This document shows positions 1 to 5,356 of a stretch of DNA of 5,710 nucleotides, piece by piece. Below the pieces are notes generated by a model that saw nothing but the letters and a program-made list of their open reading frames with translations, was not told where the DNA came from and did not search any database. The translations under genes and the position numbers were made by a program. Position 1 is the first letter of the stretch; each line of letters begins with the position of its first letter. The stretch lies in assembly GCA_947176655.1 (NCBI GenBank), contig CAMWRK010000145.1:1-5710 (forward strand), in the 5' to 3' direction. This DNA comes from an uncultured Prevotellaceae bacterium. Its GTDB lineage: Bacteria > Bacteroidota > Bacteroidia > Bacteroidales > Bacteroidaceae.

Positions 1-620
1 TGGTGGACAACCGCATGCAACTGGACGAGGATCTGGTGTCAGTTCCGGACAGCAGCTGCCTATTGCGCAGTCACAATGCCATAGGACACGGTGTGATGAA
101 CGACATATCGGATATTGTCTATGTGAAGACCGGCAAGGATTCCGGCTACACTCCAGGATGCAACCCGCACATTGCCGAAGAAGTGGAACGCATCAACCGA
201 AGCCTGCTGCAGGAGGAACGCAAATGTCTGCTCATTGGTCCTGGACGCTGGGGATCAAGCGACCCGTGGCTCGGCATACCGGTGAAGTGGCCGCACATCA
301 GCAGCGCACAGGTCATAGTGGAGACCGGTCTGGAGAACTATCAGGTGGATCCGTCCCAAGGCACCCATTTCTTCCAGAACCTCACCTCGCTTGGCGTGGG
401 ATATCTGACAATAAACGCATTCCGTGGTGACGGCAAATACGACAGCAAACTGTTGGATGGACTGAATGTGGTGCAGGAGACGGAACACGTACGACATGTC
501 AGACTGACGGAACCGCTCGTAATAAAGATAGACGGAATGAAAAAGGAGGCCGTAGTGATGATGCCGGAATCGCTCTGCGAAAATACCCCTGAGGAAAGTG
601 ACGTAATGAAAGCGGAATAA
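1..620 (+). CDS. C-terminal part of a Bacteroidetes PEP/pyruvate-binding ('PEP synthase-like') protein, 5'-truncated
   Basis: The reading frame is open from the left edge (first whole codon at base 3) and stops with TAA at 618-620, so only the last ~205 residues are seen. I recognise it as the C-terminal region of a large (~1000 aa) Bacteroidetes family whose members carry an N-terminal receiver-like region and a PPDK-type ATP-grasp (PEP/pyruvate-binding) domain; this comes from memory of the family, not from this window. Visible conserved blocks are VDNRMQLDEDL at the left edge (the segment just after the ATP-grasp domain), GPGRWGSSDPWLGIPVKW at fragment residues 79-96 and DPSQGTHFFQNL at 116-127, then VVMMPE near the end and a short acidic tail. 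I see no PEP-binding TIM-barrel signatures in this C-terminus, where a true PpsA would have them, so catalysis of PEP synthesis is doubtful. No signal peptide or membrane segment is visible in this part. The GTG at base 3 is simply an internal Val codon, not the start. Confidence 0.85.
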   Translation, partial: VDNRMQLDEDLVSVPDSSCLLRSHNAIGHGVMNDISDIVYVKTGKDSGYTPGCNPHIAEEVERINRSLLQEERKCLLIGPGRWGSSDPWLGIPVKWPHISSAQVIVETGLENYQVDPSQGTHFFQNLTSLGVGYLTINAFRGDGKYDSKLLDGLNVVQETEHVRHVRLTEPLVIKIDGMKKEAVVMMPESLCENTPEESDVMKAE

Positions 621-653
621 GGAACTCTGTCACGACACACACCAGTGGAAAGA

Positions 654-2225
654 CTACTGCCCTTTGGCTGGCTTCAGCACTATCCTACCCTGTATAGTAG
701 AATATCGCTCCGGCAGTCTCCCGTTAAGGTGGTCTGTGACATAGCGGATCACTGCCTCGCTGTAGAGCATGATGTTGTCACGCAGAATCTCTTCGCCACG
801 CAATACATTGTACATGCCGCCGCCACTGACGCAATAGTCCGTGGTGCATAGGGTATAGTCGGCTCTGAGGTCTATGGGGCTGTAACGTCCGGTCCTGTCG
901 TCCAGAATCTCCACACATGAAATACGCGCACCACCGGTGGCACAGGTATCGAGGCCAAAACGGAAGCCGGAAATCTGCGGGAACTGGCCGTCCTCCTTAG
1001 GCGCGTTGGCCGTAGTAGCTGCCAGCAACTCCACAAGTTTTGCACCTTTGATGCGTATTACCTGCAAATAATTGTTGTACGGCAACATGGAAATGACATC
1101 GCCGTATGTCCAGTTGCCGGCAGGAAGCTGTGAACGTATGCCGCCGCCGTTGTTCACAGCAAGATCGGCGCCTGTAAGTGCTCTGAAAGCGTCGCACACG
1201 AGATTGCCGGCATTGGTCTCGGCATAGCGCACCTTCTGACGCCCAGCACTGTCAAGTATCTCCATCACATAGTCACTATGACACACCGGGGCTGAGGTGA
1301 TGCCAGCCATCTCGGCACGGATACTGTCCGTGACCTCGCGCACACGGACATTCACGGCATATACGGAATCCATTGGCAGAAGTCCTACCGAGATATTGCC
1401 GCACGGATCGATAACCAGTTTGCCTATATTGCGGAACCGGGTTCCCGTCTGCGTCACCATTACCGGCCTGCCGTCGGCATCATTGACCGTATCGCACGGC
1501 ACCGTGTTGTGCGTGTGTGCATCAAGGACAACATCCACACCGCGGGTTCCGCGTACGAGTTCATGGCTTGTGAGACAGTTCCAGGCAGAGACCTCGCCAA
1601 GATGGGAAAGCAATACCACATAATCTGCGCCACGCCCACGCACCTCGTCTATGTTTCTCTGCACCACAGCTACAAGACTGTCCTGGCACAGGCAATAGAG
1701 TTGATTGTTATTCTTGTCATAGAAAGAATATGCTTCGCTGACAAGCGATTCGGGCGTGACAACTCCGACGAAAGCCACGCTCCTGTTTCCGTATGTGCGT
1801 ATGGCGTAGGAAGGAAACAGCAGAGAATCGCCAGCGGTACGCAGATTGCAGCTTACCACAGGCAGATCCGCCCCGGACAAAAGTCTAATGAGATGCGGAA
1901 CGCTGAAATCGAACTCATGATTGCCAAGTCCTACTGCATCGTAGCCAACCTCGCGCATTATGTCTGCCACATATCTGCCGCCGGAGATGGCTCCTGCCGT
2001 ACCGCCGTGCAGATAATCGCCGCTACTGACTATTCCCACAAATGCCGTATCTGCAATACAGTCGGCCAGACCGCGGAGACGGGCGTAACCGTCTATGTTG
2101 CAATGCACGTCGTTTTCGTACAGGATGACAATGCTCTTGCGATCTCGCCAGGAACAGGCAGCCAGCAAGCACACGGAGAAAAGCAGAAAGGTATCGCGGA
2201 GATAATGCAGTGGTTTGAGACTCAT
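654..2225 (-). CDS. Bifunctional metallophosphatase/5'-nucleotidase lipoprotein (UshA/CD73 family)
   Basis: This 523-residue protein should hydrolyse nucleotides (5'-nucleotidase, perhaps also UDP-sugar or cyclic-nucleotide hydrolysis) outside the cytoplasm, releasing nucleoside and phosphate. Residues 1-24 form a lipoprotein signal peptide with lipobox LLAAC and lipidated Cys24. The metallophosphoesterase domain covers about 30-285: NDVH (Asp39, His41), GD (Asp70), GNHEFD (Asn102, His103, Asp106, matching the UshA catalytic His/Asp pair), SH (His208) and AHTH (His237, His239). The 5'-nucleotidase C domain follows (~310-490), with NNGGGIR at 358-364, SGFRFGLD at ~419-426 and SGGGMY at 467-472; Phe421 and Tyr472 lie where the adenine-stacking aromatics of UshA sit. 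Both domains are intact and full length. I chose the ATG at 2225 over an in-frame GTG at 2237: the four extra residues (VCRI) precede a normal signal peptide start. It lies 47 bp downstream of the small secreted protein gene on the same strand, so co-transcription is likely. Which nucleotide it prefers cannot be told from sequence. Confidence 0.93.
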   Translation of the reverse strand: MSLKPLHYLRDTFLLFSVCLLAACSWRDRKSIVILYENDVHCNIDGYARLRGLADCIADTAFVGIVSSGDYLHGGTAGAISGGRYVADIMREVGYDAVGLGNHEFDFSVPHLIRLLSGADLPVVSCNLRTAGDSLLFPSYAIRTYGNRSVAFVGVVTPESLVSEAYSFYDKNNNQLYCLCQDSLVAVVQRNIDEVRGRGADYVVLLSHLGEVSAWNCLTSHELVRGTRGVDVVLDAHTHNTVPCDTVNDADGRPVMVTQTGTRFRNIGKLVIDPCGNISVGLLPMDSVYAVNVRVREVTDSIRAEMAGITSAPVCHSDYVMEILDSAGRQKVRYAETNAGNLVCDAFRALTGADLAVNNGGGIRSQLPAGNWTYGDVISMLPYNNYLQVIRIKGAKLVELLAATTANAPKEDGQFPQISGFRFGLDTCATGGARISCVEILDDRTGRYSPIDLRADYTLCTTDYCVSGGGMYNVLRGEEILRDNIMLYSEAVIRYVTDHLNGRLPERYSTIQGRIVLKPAKGQ

Positions 2226-2272
2226 AATACGACACACGATAGAATAACCTGACAGGAAACGTCCGCAACAGA

Positions 2273-2701
2273 CTATTTCTTATAATATGGAGTGTTGTAC
2301 ACGAGAACGATGCCTTTTGTACCGGATCTTACCTCAACGGTTGTACCGTCGCCGGACACAGTGTACTTATTGGATACGCCGTCATTGGCAACATGATAGA
2401 TGACATTGAACACCTTTGTGATAGCAGAAATGGCATTGGCATCCTTAACCGGAATCTCGACAATCAGCTGACCGAGTTTACCGCTCTCCTTGACATCCTT
2501 CCAATTCATGCTCAGATAAATCTGGGTTCCTTGGCACATGCCGGTAAATGCATCCGTTGCCTCGTCGTAGGAATAGCCGCGTTTAGCTATCTCAGAGGAA
2601 ATCTTGTTAACACTGGCATTCAGATTAATACCGTCGAAATCGAATGCGCCGGCACCAAGGCTCACTGCCATAGCGAACAGCAGTACGAACAGTTTCTTCA
2701 T
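2273..2701 (-). CDS. Small secreted protein of unknown function (142 aa)
   Basis: I cannot name this protein. Residues 1-19 are a clear type I signal peptide: MKK, a hydrophobic stretch, then AGA before Phe20, which is the likely cleavage point. The mature ~123 residues begin with FDFDGINLNASVNKI and continue as mixed alpha/beta sequence with no transmembrane segment and a single cysteine at 56. The opening F-x-G-I-x-L-x-A-S pattern followed by K-R-G-Y, then a '-TGMCQG-' strand, reminds me of a loose group of small secreted Bacteroidales proteins that start 'F.GIpl.G.l..f...L..kGf'; this resemblance is weak and from memory. ATG at 2699-2701 sits about 40 bp downstream of a TACCTTTG element, giving a leader of roughly 30-35 nt. 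The nucleotidase gene follows 47 bp downstream on the same strand with no promoter or terminator seen between them, so the two probably form an operon. Confidence 0.8.
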   Translation of the reverse strand: MKKLFVLLFAMAVSLGAGAFDFDGINLNASVNKISSEIAKRGYSYDEATDAFTGMCQGTQIYLSMNWKDVKESGKLGQLIVEIPVKDANAISAITKVFNVIYHVANDGVSNKYTVSGDGTTVEVRSGTKGIVLVYNTPYYKK

Positions 2702-2740
2702 GGATAATTGCGTTTGTTAGATTATGTTATATTACCGTCA

Positions 2741-2748
2741 CAAAGGTA
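2741..2748 (-). promoter_or_regulatory. Bacteroidetes-type -7 promoter element for the small secreted protein/nucleotidase operon
   Basis: Read on the minus strand this is TACCTTTG, a full match to the Bacteroidetes sigma-factor -7 consensus TAnnTTTG. It lies 39 bp upstream of the ATG at 2701, so transcription would start near 2735 and leave a leader of about 33 nt. No good TTTG -33 box is found 18-21 bp upstream; the closest candidate, TTCC at 2770-2767, is weak. No SD-like purine run precedes the start codon. Confidence 0.65.
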
Positions 2749-2843
2749 GCAAAAAGACCATAAAACGGAAGAGCAATGCTAAAGAATTATCCTAAAAATG
2801 TTAAACTTTGTACATAAGCTCCTCTAATATGACATAAATTCAC

Positions 2844-2851
2844 TACCTTTG
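2844..2851 (+). promoter_or_regulatory. Bacteroidetes-type -7 promoter element for the DPP IV gene
   Basis: TACCTTTG followed by C is a perfect TAnnTTTG match 24 bp upstream of the ATG at 2876. Transcription would start around 2857, so the leader is only about 17-20 nt and A-rich. The expected TTTG -33 box is absent at 19-21 bp spacing (the sequence there is CTCCTC); the TTTG at 2807-2810 is 33 bp away and too far. Any transcript starting here excludes translation from the TTG at 2849, which is inside the element, and fixes the ATG at 2876 as start. Confidence 0.68.
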
Positions 2852-2875
2852 CAGCGTATAACGCCGAAAAACAAC

Positions 2876-5089
2876 ATGTTCAGGAAGATTTTAATTGCAT
2901 TGACCGTTTTGGCCACTCCGTTCGCCTCGGACAAAAGCCGTGCAGAAAACGGATCCTTGACTCTGACATCCATTACCAACGGGACATTCTACGCCCATGG
3001 CATACATGGCGTGAATCCGCTGGCTGACGGAGAAAGCTACAGCCAACTCGTGGACGGCAAGCGCATTGTAATCTGTTCCTTCAAGACTGGTGAACAGACT
3101 GGCATATTGTTCGATGCAGACAACACGAAAGGGAAAGTGAAACTGTCACACATTGACGGATACACCCTGTCTCCTGATCAGAAAAACATTCTCCTGCGCA
3201 CACAGACACGCTCCATATACCGGCACAGCACCACTGCCGTATATTATATATATAATGTGCAGAACCGCACTTTGACTCCGCTCTCCGACGGAGGTCCGCA
3301 GGAGTGTCCGCTATGGAGCCACGACGGCAATATGGTTGGCTTTGTACGTGATGGCAACCTGTTTCTGGTGAAACTGCTGTTCGACAATGCCGAAGTGCAG
3401 GTGACAAAGGACGGAGAGTTCAACAAGATTATAAACGGCAAGGCGGACTGGGTATATGAAGAGGAATTTGTGACAAATCGCAGTTTCGACTTCAGTGCCG
3501 ATGATGCTATGCTGGCATGGATAAGATACGATGAGAGTCGTGTGCCCCTGTTCTCATTCCCGATGTACAAGGGCATGCGTCCGGAAATGGAAGCCAATGC
3601 GGAATATCCTGGTGCCTACGAATACAAATACCCCATAGCAGGACAACCCAACAGCAACGTTACGGTGCACACCTTCGACATAAAAAGCCGTGCTACCCGT
3701 CAGATGTCTCTGCCCTTGGAAGAGAAAGGCTACATTCCACGCATAGCCTTCAGCAGCGACCCGGAAAAGCTCCTGATACTGACACAGAACCGACACCAGG
3801 ACAACCTGAAGGTATGGGTTGCCAATCCACGTTCCACGGAATGCCGTTGCATCGTTACGGACGAGGTGAAGCCTTACATCAATGACAACGCATATACCAT
3901 GTTCCGCACAATAAAGGACGGATTCATACTGTTGAGCGAACGTTCCGGGTATGCACACCTGTACAGATACAACCTGCTCGGCACCCAGAAACAGGAGGTG
4001 GGTAAAGGCACGGAGATAGTGACAGCATTCTACGGCTATGATGAAAAGACAGGAGCATGCTACTACCAGATGCACGACAACAGTCCCTTACGCACTGTAG
4101 TGTGCAGGAGCGATGCCAAAGGCAAAGTGACACGTCTCAGCACGAAACCCGGGCAAAACTCCGCAATATTCTCCGGCAACTACAGGTATTTCATGCTCAC
4201 GCACCATTCTGCCGATACGCCGCCGACATACACCCTCTGCAACGATAAGGGCATTGTGTTGAAAACTCTTCAGGACAACGCCGCCCTGAAACAGAAAATA
4301 GACGGCATGAACCTGGCCGGCATAGAGTTCTTCAGTTTCCGCACACAGGACGATGTGGAACTGAACGGTATAATGGTAAAACCGGCAGACTTCGACCCGG
4401 CAAAGAAATATCCGGTAATATTGTTCCAATACAGTGGTCCTGGTTCGCAACAGGTTCTGGATTCATGGTATGCCGGAAACTGTACCGCAGCACTGCTGGA
4501 AAGATACTTGGCACAGGAAGGATTCGTCAGTGTCATCGTAGACGGGCGTGGCACAGGTGGACGCGGTGCCGACTTCGAAAAGCAGACTTACTTGAAACTC
4601 GGTCAAATGGAAAGTCACGACCAGGTGGAGACAGCCATATATCTGTCCAGACTCCCGTGGGTGGATGCCTCACACATAGGTATCTGGGGGTGGAGTTTCG
4701 GCGGTTTCAACACACTGATGAGCATGTCCGAAGGACGTCCGGTGTTCTACGCCGGAGTAGCTGTGGCTCCACCGACATCATGGCGTTACTATGATACGGT
4801 ATACACAGAACGCTTCATGCGCACCCCGAAAGAGAATCCGGAAGGATACGACTGCAGCCCCATCACACGTGCAGAAAACCTGAGCGGCAACCTGCTGATA
4901 ATACACGGTCTGGCTGATGACAACGTACATTTCCGCAATGTGGCTGAATACACGGAGGCACTGGTACATGCCGACAAGGACTTCCGCCAGTTGACATATA
5001 CCAACAGAAACCACTCCATATACGGCGGCAACACACGCAAACATCTGTATCGTCAGCTCGTAAACCACTTCAAGAACAGTTTGAAATAA
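2876..5089 (+). CDS. Dipeptidyl peptidase IV-type S9 serine peptidase, secreted
   Basis: This 737-residue enzyme should remove N-terminal dipeptides, typically Xaa-Pro or Xaa-Ala, from peptides in the periplasm or at the cell surface. An N-terminal signal peptide runs to about residue 23 (hydrophobic ILIALTVLATPFA, likely cleavage near SRA/EN). The DPP IV N-terminal beta-propeller covers roughly 60-470 and contains DWVYEEEF with Glu196 and Glu197, the pair that binds the free substrate amino terminus in DPP IV. The C-terminal alpha/beta hydrolase (~480-737) has the oxyanion tyrosine Tyr519 in QYSGPGSQ, nucleophile Ser607 in GWSFGG, Asp681 in HGLADDNVHF and His713 in NHSIYGG. The Asp-His spacing of 32 equals that of human DPP IV (708-740). 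Length fits bacterial DPP IV such as the ~720-aa Porphyromonas gingivalis enzyme. The start is ATG 2876, because upstream in-frame codons fall in the promoter element. The tRNA follows 36 bp after the stop. The full set of motifs makes a plain prolyl oligopeptidase or acylaminoacyl peptidase unlikely. Confidence 0.94.
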   Translation: MFRKILIALTVLATPFASDKSRAENGSLTLTSITNGTFYAHGIHGVNPLADGESYSQLVDGKRIVICSFKTGEQTGILFDADNTKGKVKLSHIDGYTLSPDQKNILLRTQTRSIYRHSTTAVYYIYNVQNRTLTPLSDGGPQECPLWSHDGNMVGFVRDGNLFLVKLLFDNAEVQVTKDGEFNKIINGKADWVYEEEFVTNRSFDFSADDAMLAWIRYDESRVPLFSFPMYKGMRPEMEANAEYPGAYEYKYPIAGQPNSNVTVHTFDIKSRATRQMSLPLEEKGYIPRIAFSSDPEKLLILTQNRHQDNLKVWVANPRSTECRCIVTDEVKPYINDNAYTMFRTIKDGFILLSERSGYAHLYRYNLLGTQKQEVGKGTEIVTAFYGYDEKTGACYYQMHDNSPLRTVVCRSDAKGKVTRLSTKPGQNSAIFSGNYRYFMLTHHSADTPPTYTLCNDKGIVLKTLQDNAALKQKIDGMNLAGIEFFSFRTQDDVELNGIMVKPADFDPAKKYPVILFQYSGPGSQQVLDSWYAGNCTAALLERYLAQEGFVSVIVDGRGTGGRGADFEKQTYLKLGQMESHDQVETAIYLSRLPWVDASHIGIWGWSFGGFNTLMSMSEGRPVFYAGVAVAPPTSWRYYDTVYTERFMRTPKENPEGYDCSPITRAENLSGNLLIIHGLADDNVHFRNVAEYTEALVHADKDFRQLTYTNRNHSIYGGNTRKHLYRQLVNHFKNSLK

Positions 5090-5110
5090 ACAGGACGTAC
5101 AATAACTCCG
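5080..5110 (+). promoter_or_regulatory. Possible promoter for tRNA-Arg (TTTG-N19-TAactCCG)
   Basis: TTTG at 5080-5083, in the last codons of the peptidase gene, is followed after exactly 19 bp by TAACTCCG at 5103-5110. Spacing and -33 box fit the Bacteroidetes consensus TTTG-N19-21-TAnnTTTG, but the -7 element matches only at TA, one T and the final G. Transcription would begin about 10 nt before the tRNA at 5126. If it is not functional, the tRNA must be made by readthrough from the peptidase mRNA. Confidence 0.35.
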
Positions 5111-5125
5111 CAAAGACGGAGACTC

Positions 5126-5199
5126 GGCCTCGTAGCTTAGTTGTATAGAGCGTCGGATTCCGGTTCCGAAGGTCCTGGGTTAGAGTCCCAGCGAGGTCA
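5126..5199 (+). tRNA. tRNA-Arg (anticodon CCG), with U19/A56 in place of G19/C56
   Basis: All four stems fold. Acceptor GGCCUCG (5126-5132) pairs with CGAGGUC (5192-5198), including one G2-U71 wobble. The D stem is GCUU/GAGC with a U13-G22 wobble. The anticodon stem UCGGA/UCCGA (5153-5157, 5165-5169) encloses loop UUCCGGU with anticodon CCG at 5160-5162, reading codon CGG. The T stem is CUGGG/CCCAG. U8, A9, A14, G15, G18, U33, U54, U55 and A58 are standard, and the discriminator is A73 at 5199. A20 (5145) and C35 (5161), the main bacterial arginine identity bases, are present. CCA is not encoded (CAA follows). The oddity is the elbow: position 19 is U (5144) and position 56 is A (5182), so the usual G19:C56 tertiary pair would be U19:A56. 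CGG is used at least once nearby (Arg116 of the peptidase). An intrinsic terminator follows directly. Confidence 0.93.
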
Positions 5200-5209
5200 C
5201 AAAAGCAAT

Positions 5210-5258
5210 TGCAGGAGGCAAGCACGAAGAGAAATGCTTGTCTCCTGCACTATTTCTT
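5210..5258 (+). terminator. Intrinsic (Rho-independent) terminator after tRNA-Arg
   Basis: A 15-bp stem is formed by 5210-5224 (TGCAGGAGGCAAGCA) and 5235-5249 (TGCTTGTCTCCTGCA), with one G-U wobble and no bulge, around a 10-nt loop (CGAAGAGAAA). A U-rich tract (TATTTCTT, 5251-5258) follows. It ends the tRNA transcript, and any peptidase readthrough, 11 nt after the tRNA, and separates it from the aminopeptidase gene. Confidence 0.88.
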
Positions 5259-5299
5259 AATAATTCTAAATTAGGAGACGGCATTGGCAAACTTTTTTG

Positions 5300-5307
5300 T
5301 AACTTAG
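5300..5307 (+). promoter_or_regulatory. Tentative -7 promoter element for the M18 aminopeptidase gene
   Basis: TAACTTAG matches the Bacteroidetes TAnnTTTG element at five of six defined positions. It lies between the terminator and the ATG at 5357, where a promoter is expected, and would give a leader of about 40-45 nt that is very A/T-rich (ATAATAATATAAATA around 5331-5345), as is common for genes without a Shine-Dalgarno site in this phylum. No TTTG -33 box at correct spacing was found, so the call is weak. Confidence 0.35.
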
Positions 5308-5356
5308 CAGTCAAAAGAAGTATTGAAGATATAATAATATAAATACAGATACAAAT

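Noticed and set aside
3..5. GTG as a start codon for the left-edge gene.
   Set aside because: The protein matches the interior of a larger family, the frame is open to the window edge, and the GTG encodes the conserved Val before Asp-Asn.
2226..2237. GTG start at 2237 adding VCRI to the nucleotidase.
   Set aside because: ATG at 2225 is a stronger start codon and begins a normal lipoprotein signal peptide; no ribosome-binding site supports the GTG.
1509..2252. A 247-codon open frame on the plus strand, antisense to the nucleotidase gene.
   Set aside because: It lies wholly opposite a gene with complete catalytic motifs, has a composition typical of a shadow frame, no signal or known motif, and no promoter element upstream.
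2248..2256. Short palindrome CCTGACAGG between the small secreted gene and the nucleotidase.
   Set aside because: A 4-bp arm with a 1-nt centre is expected by chance and has no T-tract; not a terminator or a convincing operator.
2801..2810. TTAAACTTTG as an additional -7 element or as the -33 box of the peptidase promoter.
   Set aside because: It has one extra base between TA and TTTG for a -7 box, and is 33 bp from the TACCTTTG element, too far for a -33 box.
5106..5121. CTCCG/CGGAG hairpin between the peptidase stop and the tRNA, considered as a terminator.
   Set aside because: Only 5 bp of stem and no T-tract follows; the sequence continues directly into the tRNA acceptor stem.
5126..5258. 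tRNA 3' end as an attachment site for an integrative element.
   Set aside because: No integrase gene and no repeat of the tRNA 3' end are present in the window; what follows is a terminator and a housekeeping-type peptidase gene.
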